A stretch of DNA of 64,000 nt, from positions 1,860,001-1,924,000 of the forward strand of contig JAFEKR010000002.1 of the NCBI GenBank assembly GCA_019022495.1. Direction: 5' to 3'. Shown here piece by piece: positions 1 to 11,378 of the stretch. Under the pieces are notes generated by a model. That model saw only the letters and a program-made list of their open reading frames with translations. It was not told the origin of the DNA and did no database searches. Both the position numbers and the translations under genes were made by a program. Origin of the DNA: Epichloe hybrida (taxonomy: Eukaryota > Ascomycota > Sordariomycetes > Hypocreales > Clavicipitaceae). The first letter of the stretch is position 1. Each line of letters opens with the position of its first letter.

Positions 1-1740
1 AGGAAGTGGAGGGTCAGAACGCGGGAGGTGGCTGTGCGAATGTAGTCGAACAGTCCCTTTGTATCGGTGTATCCGTCTGCGTACGGGGCGCAAAGGCCCT
101 GCAGGACAGAGGACGGCGGCAAACCGATGTGGTGAAATGTGGCGGTCACGGGGAATAGGAACGTTCGCCCGCGAATAGTAAAAGACGTGCCGGGGAGGAT
201 GGCGAAGTTGATGGCGTACTCTATGGGTTGGAGGGCGTTGCGGATGAGCGATTGCGACCCGGCTGGCTGGTTGGGCCCCTGGGTCGTGGGATCGGCGACA
301 GAGTACGATGCCGTTTTGAGGACGAACGATGACGGTAGACCGGCTTTTTGGAGGGCCTTTGTCATGTTGCCGACGAATTTGGTGCATGATCGGACGCTGC
401 GGGCAGACGCCATGCGTGCGATGACAGGCCTGAGCAGAGCATACACTTGTTGGCCTCGTGTCCGGGAGATGTGTGGAGGGACGGGGCGTATTCTCATCAG
501 CTCGTTGTATCGGTGGGCATAGCTGAGCAGAATATGCAGTGAGAGAGATATCGTCTCTGCGACGGTATTGTCCGGTAGTGAATCGTCAATGGCGGGACAG
601 GATTCGAGCGGTATTAATTCTAGTGTGATTTTCGAGCTTTCATCGACACGGCACGTCAGTTTGGAGCCTTCGGGCTTGACGTCGTACGCGGCCAGGGTTC
701 GAGCCTCGCGCGTCAACTCATACCAGAGTTCTTGAGAGAAAATCGTATTCCGAGCTTCAAGGGCACGGGACTCGAGCGAGGAGACGTCGTTCGACCTTCG
801 ACGAGGTATCGATCGGCCGACAATTCTGCCATCCTTCTCATACGTGACTACGAGGCCTTCTGATACGCCGCCTAATCTCCCGAGATCTAGCTCTACAGAA
901 CCATCATTGCCTCTCTTCATCGGGGCAAGGCCGTTGTTTTTGAACTCAGCAGCAGCTTGAATACCGTTAGCCGAGTCGCATGATCAATCAACCCGATTCC
1001 TTCAACACCGGCCCGCACTTACCCTCCGAGAAACCAAATTTGACACCCAGAGTATGTCGTGCATTGGGAACTCTGCAGATGGCCCATCCAGACGTTTTCA
1101 CAGCGACGACGTCTTCCCAGTATCTGCTCTCTGCTTCGACCTCCCTTTGCAAAAGCTTGCCAGCCTCCTCGGCGGCATCTCGTGCCTGGTTGATTTGCAT
1201 GAGTGTCCAGCCAAGAGCCACTTCTTCTTCATCCTTGGCTTTGCTCGGATTTATAGTCGGTTCGTCTAGTTTATCAGCACCAAGGGTGCCAATACCCACC
1301 ATGTCTCGTAATTGCTGAGAGAGGGTTAAGCTGGCTTGCGTGGGACTTTGTTTGGAAAGAAGCAGGGACAGAGAATCGAGTGTCAACATGGCAGTATTGC
1401 TAGCGATTCTGAGAAGAGGAGTGTTAGTTTGTGGAGGATTGTTTGTTCGGATGAGCACGCACTCGATGTTTCTCAAGACCTCCATCCGCGCAAGGCTGGG
1501 GTCTTTGGCCTGGTCGTCGTCATTGACGGCGTCCGACATGTCCACATCCTCTGTGTCGGAGTCTCCAGCACCGAGTATTGATCTCGACTTGATTTCATCT
1601 CGCAGCTTCGCCTCGGTGACGTCCCGGAAGCCTCCTGGTTGTGTGTTGACGCGCGCGATGAAATCGGCCAGGTTCTTTGGCGCCTTGTCGGCGACTGGGA
1701 ATGGTCGCAGGGACAATGGCGGGCCTTCCAGGGAAGCCAT
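1..1740 (-). CDS. SRB4: Mediator complex subunit 17 (Srb4/Med17), 3' part beyond window
   Basis: Med17 is the core scaffold subunit of the Mediator head module, which links activators to RNA polymerase II in the nucleus. The start at 1740 is the first ATG of the frame and sits in a good context (GCCATGG); the reading frame opens further upstream, but only behind a GTG. The N-terminus carries a family-typical block (SLRPFPVADKAPKNL, then FIARVNTQPGGFRDV), followed by an acidic patch and a helical region. Around residue 225 comes the strongly conserved RYWEDVVAVK...GWAICR stretch with FGFSE. An intron at 956-1022 (GTAAGT...CAAG) joins FSE to AAAEFKNNGL in frame, and the second exon is open without a stop down to base 1, so the gene is cut by the window edge. 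Family assignment rests on recalled motif similarity. The gene is divergent from phosphofructokinase across an 880-bp gap. Confidence 0.9.
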
Positions 1741-2619
1741 GGCTGATGTCACCTCAATCGAGCTATGGCATGCAGCTGCTTCATCTGCCAATGGGCTGGC
1801 TATGTTCACTAGGTAGCTTGAAAAGACAATGTCGGCATAGGTGGCAGCTTGCGGGAAGGAAGGCCAAGTTCAGCCTCGTGGAGTTGCGGGGGTCGCGGGG
1901 GTCAGCAGTGAGCACTGAGCAGCGAGGACCGACCAGTGACATGAGCCAGTGACATGAAGCCAGTGACATGAGCCAGTGACATGAGTGCGGAGTACCCGCT
2001 CCCAGGATGCACAAGCCTGGTTGGTTGTTTGACTAGAAGCGAAGCGAGTACCGGGCCGTTCGGTCCGTGGAAAAGGCAGAGCAGAGAAAAAAAAGGCTGA
2101 GCTGTCATGCTGAGACCGGCTTTGAGGGTCCATTGCATCCGACGTCACGTCACTCACCCCCTCCAACCCCTCCGGCCCCTCTAATAACATCTCCAACACC
2201 TCCAACACCTCCTGCCCGCACTGCACCGCGCCGCACTGCACCCTTGTGCTGCCTCAGCCAGGCTCCAGACTCCCAAAACCGGCACCTCGCGGCTGCTTTC
2301 TGCTTGCCGCCCAGCCATCAAGCGCCCAACCTCTTTCCTGTCACTGCCATCACTGCCCTGCCCTGCCCTGGATCCCACTCCTTGGCTTTTCTTTCGTCCT
2401 TGATACCGAGACACAATCATCTAACTTTAGGTGCTTGATGTTATCGTGAATGCTTACCGCGCCATACCTACAATTCTTCTCCCGACCTGTCGATACCCTG
2501 AGGGCCTCACGCCGTTCCGAAACATCGTTACATCTATCTGGCGAGCTCTCTTTGCAGGGCTGACTGTTTCTGCTGCGTCGTCGACCATACTATTCCCACA
2601 ACGAGCTTGCTCTCCAGTC
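1741..2619. other. Divergent intergenic region MED17/PFK with a short tandem repeat
   Basis: This is a shared promoter region between two divergent genes. It contains four near-perfect copies of a 13-14 bp unit (core CCAGTGACATGA) at 1932-1985, and a pyrimidine-rich stretch from about 2160 to 2420 on the plus strand that probably belongs to the PFK promoter and leader. No gene is seen here; the short ORFs on both strands lack coding character. Confidence 0.6.
1932..1985. repeat. 4-copy 13-14 bp tandem repeat
   Basis: The core CCAGTGACATGA is repeated four times, head to tail, with one-base spacer differences. It lies about 190-245 bp upstream of the MED17 start codon. It may be a minisatellite or a clustered binding site; the sequence alone does not decide. 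Confidence 0.75.
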
Positions 2620-5056
2620 ATGGCCCCTAAAAAGAAAGTCGCCGTCATGACCTCCGGGGGTGACTCCCCAGGAATGAACGGTGTGGTTCGCGCCGTCGTG
2701 CGGATGGCCATTCACATGGGCTGCGACGCGTTCGCCGTCTACGAAGGTTACGAGGGCTTGGTTCGTGGGGGTGACTTCATCAAGAAGATGGACTGGCAGG
2801 ATGTTCGAGGATGGCTCTCCGAAGGCGGTACCCTGATTGGCACTGCTCGATGCATGGCTTTCTACGAACGGCCTGGGCGACTAACAGCCGCGAAAAATAT
2901 GGTGCTCCATGGAATTGATGCCCTGATCATTTGTGGAGGAGATGGATCCCTTACTGGTGCCGACAAGTTCCGTGGGGAATGGCCATCCTTGTTAGACGAT
3001 TTGGTCGCAAACGGTGAGCTTTCCAAGGACCAAATAGCCCCATACAAGCACCTCAACATTGTCGGTATCGTCGGCTCCATCGATAATGACCTTTCCGGTA
3101 CCGACGCAACTGTCGGCTGCTACTCCGCCCTCTCTCGGATTTGTGAAATGGTCGATTATATTGAGGCAACTGCCTCATCTCATTCACGTGCCTTTGTGAT
3201 TGAAGTCATGGGACGGCATTGCGGGTGGCTGGCACTACTCGCGGGTGTGGCCACCGGCGCAGACTTCGTCTTCATCCCCGAGCGTCCCCAGGAGCACGAC
3301 TGGAGAGAAGACATGTCCTTGGTCGTCAATAGGCATCGAAAGATGGGCAAGCGGAAGACCATCGTCATTGTCGCTGAGGGTGCCCGCGACAAGGATGGTA
3401 ACAGAATCAGCCCCGAAGAAATCAGGAATCTTCTCTCCGATAAGACGGAAGGAGGCCTTGGCTTAGATACACGCATAACCACTCTGGGCCACGTGCAGCG
3501 AGGAGGCACTGCAGTTGCATACGACCGACTGCTCTCTACCCTTCAAGGTGTGGAGGCGGTCAAGGCAGTCCTCGAGGCTACTCCAGAAACAGAAACTTGC
3601 TTCATCGCCATCAACGAGAACAAGATTGTGCGGAAGCCCTTGATGAAGGCCGTGCAGGAGACAAAAGAAGTGGCCAAGGCGGTCGTCAGCAAAGATTTCG
3701 AAAAGGCCATGTCGCTCCGCGATACCGAATTTGCCGACCAGTACAACTCTTACCTCACAACGACCAATGTCATGGTGGAAGACCACAAATTACCAGAAAA
3801 GAATGCGAGTGAATGCAATGATTTTCTTTTCTTTCCGTGTTCTTTCTTCATCTCCGCTCTCTTCAGGGGCTAACCCACAGCTATAGCGCATGAAGATTGG
3901 ATTCATCAACGTCGGTGCTCCAGCCGGCGGCATGAACGCAGCTGTTCGAGCAGCGGTTGCCTATTGTATCAGTAGGGGGCACGAGCCCCTTGCTATCCAT
4001 AACGGATTCGCGGGTTTCGCCCGCCATCACGACGATAAACCGCTTGGTTCCGTAAGAACCTTTGACTGGCTGGAGGTAGATGGCTGGGCCAGCAAGGGTG
4101 GCTCTGAGATTGGAACTAACCGTGAACTACCTGAGGAGTCTGGCATGGAGCTCATCGCCAACTTGATTGAACAGTACGAGTTTGACGCACTGTTCATTAT
4201 AGGTGGATTCGAGGCCTTCCACTCCATATCGCAGTTGCGAAAGGCGAGAGACAACTACCCCTCACTCTGCATCCCCATCTGCCTTCTTCCTGCCACCATC
4301 TCCAACAACGTGCCCGGCACTGAATACTCGCTGGGCTCCGATACCTGTCTCAACGAGTTGGTGAACTATTGCGACAAGATTAAACAGTCTGCATCGGCCA
4401 CTCGTCGACGGGTCTTTGTCATTGAGACGCAAGGTGGCCGCTGCGGATATGTTGCCACGCTCAGTGGGCTAAGCGTTGGCGCTTCGGCTGTTTACATTCC
4501 GGAAGAGGGCATCAGCTTGGAGATGCTCAACGCGGATGTCAACCACCTGAAGGACGTTTTCAACAGGGATCGGGGGCAGTCACGCGCTGGTCGTCTTCTT
4601 CTTGTCAATGAGAAAGCGAGCAAAGTGTACGATGCCAAGCTCATCGCCAGCATTATTCGAGAAGAGGCCCATGATCGATTCGAGAGTCGCGAAAGCATCC
4701 CAGGTCATGTCCAGCAGGGCGGCGTCCCGTCTCCCATGGACAGATGCCGAGCCGTCAGGTTGGCCATCAAGTGCATCCAGCATCTGGAACAGTACGGCCG
4801 CAACGCCCACAACCGCGTGAAGAAGGACCCCAACAGCACGAGCGTGATTGGTATCCAGGGATCCGAAGTTGTCTTTACGCCGATGAAGACTCTCGAAGAA
4901 CAAGGTACCGACTGGCCAAACAGGCGACCCAAGATTGCCCACTGGCTCGCCATGCGTGAGGTAGCCGATATCTTGGGAGGACGACCTGATTATCCCAGGC
5001 CGGAGAAGAGCTTGGCGGGCCTGATTGCCAAGGACACCAAGAGAGGTCTTGCCTAG
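2620..5056 (+). CDS. pfkA: ATP-dependent 6-phosphofructokinase (eukaryotic two-domain type)
   Basis: This enzyme phosphorylates fructose 6-phosphate to fructose 1,6-bisphosphate, the committed glycolytic step in the cytosol. The first ATG of the frame is 2620 ([10 protein letters not shown]). The N-terminal catalytic half shows the ATP-binding GGDSPGMNG (residues 13-21), GGDGSLTGA (about 107), the catalytic loop [12 protein letters not shown] (about 152-163; Asp155 and Asp157) and MGRHCGWLA (about 198). The C-terminal regulatory half restarts with [13 protein letters not shown], the degenerate duplicate expected in fungal and animal PFK. The halves are joined by an 82-nt intron at 3805-3886 whose only frame-compatible donor is GC (AAT|GCGAGT), with branch CTAAC and acceptor CTATAG; the GT four bases downstream would shift the frame. 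The product is 784 aa, normal for fungal PFK. Confidence 0.96.
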
Positions 5057-6371
5057 AGGCTATCATGAGACAAGAAAAGGGATGATGTGAGATGATACAA
5101 GTCAAATAAACAAGTGCTTTCGTTTCTTTCGGCCTCTTGCTCTCGGTCGTATTCATTTTGCTCTGGCGTCCTTTCGATTGGGAACGATGGGTTGTTGGTG
5201 TACGGTGCAATTTTCTCTCTACACAGACCACCCTGGTAGATGGTGCAGAATAGACTTGACAATATGAATTTCGACTCGTAATGCATGTTGGTTCTGCCCA
5301 TGCCATTCTGCCCATGCCATCCTGCTGCCATGGACCCCAAGATTGTGCTGCCCTGATCAAATCCGAGCACCACGTGATGAGCCACTACAGGGTGGGAAGG
5401 GCCGCGTCCTGTCAGCCCCTCCCCCTTCAAGTCGGTCAAATGGTCAGTCGGGTGAGTGGCTTATGATTTTTTTTGGCTTCCCCGGTGTTCATTCGTGAAT
5501 AATAATAAGCCGTTGATGCTTGGGCATTCTTCTAGATGGACGCAGGCGGGATGGGATGCAGTAAAAACAAGCATTTCTGGCGGGGGTGCACGGCGAAGGA
5601 CTGTTCATGCGACAAGGTCGACTGACTGACAGAACTCGTCTGCACCAATCCCCAGAATCCCTCCAGGTAAGCACGCAATGCATCATCCACTTCTGGATCC
5701 CATCATCCCAGCTTGTTGTCGTGCCGGGCTGTCTGTCACTGTTTTCCGTCATTTATGCTCGCTCGCCGTCTTGTCGTCCTTTGCCCCCATCTTGGATCTC
5801 GCATCTCGCATCTCGCCTCTCGATTCGTTTGCATGGACGCTATTTTCGCCCAAATCTCGATTTCAAGCGAGTCGATTTCTGTCTGGCTCATCGCCCCTAA
5901 CTAGCCAACACTACTCCGTAGAGGCTGGGCGTTCTTGGGTTGCGCGCATCCGCGTTGGGCCGTCCCGATCCGATCCGCTTTTGCTGCCCATTTGATCCGC
6001 CAGGCTCTCCCCGCTACTGCGCCTTTGTCCTCCTGTCTTTGTCTGGCTTCCTCGACTCGACTTTTTCTCGGCTTGACAGGGTCCTGTGCCAGCCACCTGG
6101 GTTTGCCATTTTCCAAGGAGCCATCTTCAAGCACAAGAAATCGTTGTACGTGTGGTTTTTGACCGACTTTTATCGAGGGAACCTGCTTGCCGCGAGATCC
6201 CGCCCACTTGGCCACTACCAACCAAGTGACATACCTTGTCCAACATTTAGCCCCGCGGCTGTCATAAGATGTAACCCCTCCTCCATTTGGTAACCAATAC
6301 GGAGTAGACGAATAGATATACGACCTCGACGCAACAGATATTCAAATCTTGACGCTTTTGTACCGTCCACC
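5057..6371. other. Intergenic region, no gene seen
   Basis: This holds the PFK 3' region and the promoter/leader of the next gene. Two exact TACTCCGTA/TACGGAGTA motifs lie at 5912-5920 and 6298-6306, the second 66 bp before the next start codon. Short ORFs on both strands look like chance reading frames in a C/T-rich leader. Confidence 0.5.
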
Positions 6372-8250
6372 ATGTCGCAACGTGGTGCTCGGATGACAGA
6401 GTTCGAGGACCGGGATTACTACGCCGCTCCTCGACGATCCGACCCTCGCTTTGATAATGGCGAGTTCCGCACTACCAGAGTCATGACAAGAAGTCCGCCT
6501 GCGTCTACACGCGAGAGAGACTCGGCGCCGTCGTTCCTACGAGAAAATGTTCGACGGGCGGAGGCTGGGCCCATGGTTCTCCGGAAGCGAGATGTGGAAA
6601 CGTGGGATCGACACGCGAGAAGTCCCAGTCCCGTTCGTATACGCGAGGAGCGTATCATCCGCAGACCGAGGAGCGAGTCTCCGCCTCAATTCCAAGGACA
6701 TGATCACGAGCACTCGCGCACGAAGATTTTTGAAAGAGAACGGGACAGAATTAGAAGCCCGTCGGTGGCGAGGAGGAGGTCACCATCTCCGCAATCGGTT
6801 CGGTTCGTGGAGAGGCGGAGGAGAAGTCCTTCGCCCATAAATGAACATATTCACACGAGGATTGTTGAGAGGGAGAGGGAGAGGGAGAGGGAGAGGGAGA
6901 GGGAGAGGGAGAGGGAGAGGGAGCCCACCCCTTCGCCATCACCGCCGCCTCCGCCGCCGGTGATACGGGGACCGGTAATCGAGAGGGAGGTCATCACGCA
7001 TTATACTGACATTGACCATGGTAAGTCAGTCATGTTGATACCAGAATACAAAACGTTGCGTACTACGGCACGCGAAAATATGAGCTAATGACATTTCTTC
7101 TTTCCACTCAGGTGTCATCCGAGCAAAGGCGCCGTCTCCTCCGCCGCCGCCCAGGCCACGCGCCCATACTCAAACCCGCCAGCGCGAAACCGACATTGAC
7201 ATCTCCTTGTCCAAGAACCGCACAGAAGTAGACGTGGACATTCACCGATCAGCCTCTCGCCACCGATCACCGTCGCGCGAACGCCGTTCTCACTACCATG
7301 ATGACGAGATCATTCTCCGAAGAGACATGGATCGTCTCCGAGTAGACGACCGTCACAGATCGTCGCATCGGCGATCTCACTCCGCCGCACCTATTGTCTC
7401 ACCCGCCGACGAAGAAGCAGAGTATATTACGGGCAAAATTGACTCTCGTGGCCGCATGGGCGAAGCGTACCATGGCGCCACCAAGGACTGGACAATTGTG
7501 GACGTGCCGCCAGGCACAGAGAAGGTTCGCATGGACGGAGTTGGCGGTGCGAGCACCGAGACCAACTGGTCCAAGTACAGCGGTGTCAGAAGGACAAAAT
7601 TCATCCCGGAAAGGGACGGGACCCTCGTGCCCGTTGAACAGCCCTCACCTATGCCTACTTCGGGTGCTGCTGGTCGAGATCATGCCTCCGTGACGGTATA
7701 CGATCGCGAAAGAGAGATCGATGTAGACGTTGATATTGAGCGCAGAATGACCCGGACTCCCGCCCCGCCTGCCTGCCCGCCGAGCAGGGAAATGTGGACA
7801 GAGATTACAAAGGACTTGGTCTGTCGAGAGGCCATCGAGGAGATGGGGTATAGATACGAGGAGACGAAGTGGTTCTTCTACATCATGGACTACCTGAAAT
7901 ACGTAAGTTGCCAAAGGGAAATCATGCTCCTTGCCATGGAGTCAAGTCAATCATCCCCGAGGAAACAGATGGCGACAAAATGAGCAGCAGCTAATATTCT
8001 TGGGATGACACAGGACGAAGTTCTTCAGCTCACAGAGCTGTCTTCCCGCATACGACGACACCGTCGTCGATGCAGGGAGGTCGAATGGGAAAGAGATTAC
8101 ATGGATGACTGGCACCGACAGTCCCATCGACACCATTACGAGCACCGACCACAGCGTCGCGATTACGACCGTGAGTGGGATGACGAGAGGGTCAGAGAGA
8201 GAGAGGTCATCTATGATAGCCGTGGGCCGGCAAGGGGTTATCTCCGGTAA
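6372..8250 (+). CDS. Conserved fungal Arg/Ser-rich protein (possible DUF8035 family)
   Basis: The function is unknown. Three exons (6372-7020, 7112-7902, 8014-8250) with GTAAGT donors and CAG acceptors give 558 aa in frame. The N-terminal third is low complexity, with RSPSP and RRRSPSP patches like RS proteins, a perfect Glu-Arg dipeptide run near residues 166-183 encoded by repeats of GAGAGG (6867-6921), and a proline run. The middle and C-terminal parts look folded: a block with YITGKIDSRGRMGEAYHGATKDW and STETNWSKYSGVRRTKF, and a helical block beginning EMWTEITKDLVCREAIEEMG followed by WFFYIMDYLKY and then a charged tail. I recall this arrangement from uncharacterised ascomycete proteins annotated DUF8035, but cannot confirm it. 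RS content suggests nuclear or RNA-related work; that is inference. Confidence 0.82.
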
Positions 8251-8951
8251 ATGGACAATTGAGTTGTCTCATGTCCTGTGGCTGGCCAGCTGGCTGGCGT
8301 GTAGGTTGTCCCGGAAATCATACACGCGCGAAAACGTACCGAATGGTCGTAGTACAAAGTGGGTGGCACGAAGAGTCGGAAGAAATGCACCGTGATGAGA
8401 TCAGGAAACGGCCACGTTGGGATGACGACATTTATGATGACGAAGTGCAAATAGCAGCATCGGGATAGCAGAACGAAGGATGTACGGGCGGATGATCTCT
8501 TTGAAGGAGCCATTTTGGCCATGTCGAATAAAATCCAGGTATTCATTCATTATTGCAAGTTTGTTCTTCACATGCTTTGCACAGTTGATTCAATGGCGCA
8601 ACTTGCCGCCGGGTCCCGCCCCGCGCTCGCTCATCAGATTGCCAACGGGGCGGGGGGGGGTGGGGCAGCAGCCGCCGAAAACCGGCTTGAAGAGAGTCAG
8701 GCCATTCATTGCACTTTATGTTGTGGAAAAATTCTACATTATTACCTGGACGACTGACAGACACCGTAGGGATGGAGTAGAGGATGGGTTGGTATTCACT
8801 TCTTGTTGATCCAGTCATGGCGTGCATGGATAGGGCGCGCCTGGTTGACATTAAATTGATCATGTAGTCCGTAGGGCGGTCTGGGGAAAATCTTTCGGCG
8901 TGTTTCCGCCTGGGTGCGGAAATTGGAGTGAATAGCAGCAATTGGACGCAG

Positions 8952-8958
8952 TGACTCA
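8952..8958 (+). promoter_or_regulatory. Candidate Gcn4/CPC1 (general amino acid control) site
   Basis: TGACTCA is the exact palindromic binding core of Gcn4/CPC1/CpcA bZIP activators. It lies 313 bp upstream of the 2-isopropylmalate synthase start codon, and a weaker TGACTCG is at 9070-9076. Leucine synthesis genes are classical targets of this control. The link to regulation here is inference from position and sequence only. Confidence 0.5.
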
Positions 8959-8986
8959 TGGCACCAAGGCAATACTTTATATCCTT

Positions 8987-9032
8987 CCAAGGACCACCAA
9001 GGACCACCAAGGACCACCAAGGACCACCACCA
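8987..9032. repeat. Decamer tandem repeat GGACCACCAA
   Basis: About 4.5 direct copies of the ten-base unit sit in the promoter of the LEU4 homologue, between the TGACTCA site and the start codon. No coding frame uses it. Confidence 0.8.
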
Positions 9033-9270
9033 ACCCAACGCAGCCTTCCTCTCTCGTCTAGCACAAACTTGACTCGAATCTTGTTTTCGTATTATCAAAG
9101 GGACTTTTCGTCGACCCGAGCCGTTCATTGACTGACGGAGCGGGGACGAAACCACGCTGGATCTCTGCGCTCTGCTTCTTCTGGTTTGCCCCTCTGGCAT
9201 TTGCACACACACACACACACACAACACGAATTTGCCCCGCGATTTCATCCCACTCCACCTTTTCGCCAAA

Positions 9271-11378
9271 ATGCCCATGTCAGTATGAGCCAGAGCTACG
9301 CAATCTCTCTCGCGCGAAGCGGACAGGGAAATCTAATCCAGTGCAAAACGTAGGCTCTCAGAACCGTGGAAGAAATATAAGAAGTTCCCGCCCATTGACC
9401 TGCCGGATCGACAATGGCCCAACAAGACCCTCGATAAGCCTCCCCGCTGGCTGGCTACCGACTTGCGAGATGGCAACCAGAGTCTGGCCGACCCAATGGT
9501 ATGTTGGCACTTGGATCGAGCTGTTCCTACCGAGGGCTGTCCATGCTAATTGTATGTTTGCAGAATGGCGACGAAAAGTGGAAGTACTTCAAGATGCTCG
9601 TCAACCTCGGCTACAAAGAGATCGAAGTCTCGTTCCCCTCCGCCTCCGACACCGACTTCAACTTCACCCGCAAGCTGATCGAGACACCCGGTGCTGTGCC
9701 TGATGATGTGTACTTGCAAGTGCTGTCCCCTTGCCGGGAGGATCTGATCAGAAGAACCGTCCAGTCCCTGAAGGGTGCCAAGAAGGCCATCATACACATC
9801 TACCTTGCCACCAGCGAGTGCTTCCGTCGCATCGTCTTCAATCACTCGAAAGAGGCCGCTCTAGAGACTGCTGTTCGCTGCACAAAGCTCGTTCGCGCCT
9901 TGACAAAAGACGATCAATCACAAGAAGACACCGACTGGGCGTTCGAATTCAGCCCCGAGACCTTCTCCGACACGGAGCCCGAGTTCGTCATTCAAATCTG
10001 CGAGGCTGTCAAAGCCGCCTGGGAACCTTGCGAGGAAAGCCCCATCATCTTCAACTTGCCCGCCACGGTGGAAATGGCAACGCCCAACGTCTACGCCGAC
10101 CAGGTCGAGTACTTCTGCCGCAACATCACCGAGCGCGAGAAGGTTTGCGTTTCGCTGCACCCTCACAATGACCGCGGCTGTGCCGTCGCCGCCGCCGAGC
10201 TGGCTCAGATGGCCGGCGCGGACCGTGTGGAAGGATGCTTGTTTGGTAATGGTGAACGAACAGGCAACGTCGACCTGGTGACCCTGGGTCTGAACCTGTA
10301 CACCCAAGGCATTCATCCCAATGTCGACTTCTCCGATCTGAACAGCGTCATTGAGACTGTCGAGGCGTGCAACAAGATTCCCGTTCATGAGCGTGCACCG
10401 TACGGTGGCTCCCTGGTCGTCTGCGCCTTCAGCGGCTCACATCAGGACGCCATCAAGAAGGGGTTCCAGGTTCGCACAGCCGAGAATGCTGCTTATGACG
10501 ATCGTTGGCAAGTCCCCTACTTGCCCCTGGATCCTCAAGATATCGGCCGTACATACGAAGCTGTTATCCGCGTCAACTCGCAGAGTGGGAAAGGAGGCGC
10601 GGCATGGATCATTCTGCGCCAGCTTTCTCTGGACCTTCCTCGTGGCTTGCAAGCTGCCTTCTCCAAGGTTGTGCAAAAGAAGGCCGACGAGTTTGGTAGA
10701 GAGTTGCGTGCCCAGGAAATCACTGACCTGTTTGAAGAAACCTACTTCCTCAAGTCAAATCCGCGCTTCAACATTGTCGACTACAGCATCATGCCCGACC
10801 GCTCCAAGTCTCCCGCCCCCCCCCCCGAGGGGGGCAAGACCCAGGACACCAAGCACCTCAAGCGTGTATTTGACGGCGTTATTTCATGCGATGGCAAGGA
10901 GTACAAGCTGCGCGGACACGGCAACGGTCCCATCTCCAGTCTGGCCAATGCGTTGAAGAGCGTCGGCGTCAACCTGGACGTGCGGGACTACAAGGAACAC
11001 GCCATCGGCAAGGGTCGCCATGTCAAGGCCGCAACGTACATAGAATGCACAGCTGCCGGAAGCAAAGTGCCCGTCTGGGGCGTCGGCATCCACGAAGATG
11101 TGGTCCAAAGCTCTCTGATTGCCCTGTTGAGCGCCGCCAGCAATGTGAGCATTTCCAAAATGCCTATTTTCCGCAACTTTTTTGAATTCAAAGTCGGTGG
11201 GAAAGAGAGCTAACCGTTTCTCTACTAGTTTGCCGCCAGCCGCCCCGGCAGTCCATTTGTTCCCAAGCCCATTCCCGACGGCGAGGCAGAGGAGATGAAT
11301 ATTGGTGAAGAGAATGGCGAGGCAGATGGTCCTTCAGTCGTTGTCAGTGCGTTGGAAGCTCAGGCGAGCGCCATGTGA
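9271..11378 (+). CDS. LEU4: 2-isopropylmalate synthase (alpha-IPM synthase)
   Basis: It condenses acetyl-CoA with 2-ketoisovalerate, the first committed step of leucine synthesis. Four exons are 9271-9278, 9354-9498, 9564-11144 and 11229-11378; the 8-nt first exon is chosen because GTCAGT at 9279 joined to TAG|G at 9354 gives [14 protein letters not shown], matching the fungal N-terminus, and everything then stays in frame to 627 aa. The DRE-TIM barrel shows the substrate/metal motif LRDGNQ (residues 40-45), HPHNDRG (His250, His252) and GNGERTGN. The last third, after a proline-rich linker encoded by an 11-C run, is the LeuA regulatory domain for leucine feedback. No obvious long mitochondrial presequence is visible in this model. 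Promoter features include TGACTCA upstream. Confidence 0.95.

Larger units (their letters stand above)
8251..9270. other. Intergenic region upstream of LEU4
   Basis: No gene is seen. It contains a GGACCACCAA decamer repeated about 4.5 times (8987-9032), an exact TGACTCA at 8952-8958, and a (CA)10 microsatellite at 9204-9223 in the probable leader of the isopropylmalate synthase gene. Confidence 0.55.

Noticed and set aside
3809..3886. GT donor for the PFK intron
   Set aside because: Splicing GTGAAT at 3809 to either acceptor shifts the frame or meets TAG; only the GC donor at 3805 gives the conserved continuation.
9918..10388. Minus-strand ORF inside LEU4
   Set aside because: Antisense shadow; the isopropylmalate synthase motifs on the plus strand are unambiguous.
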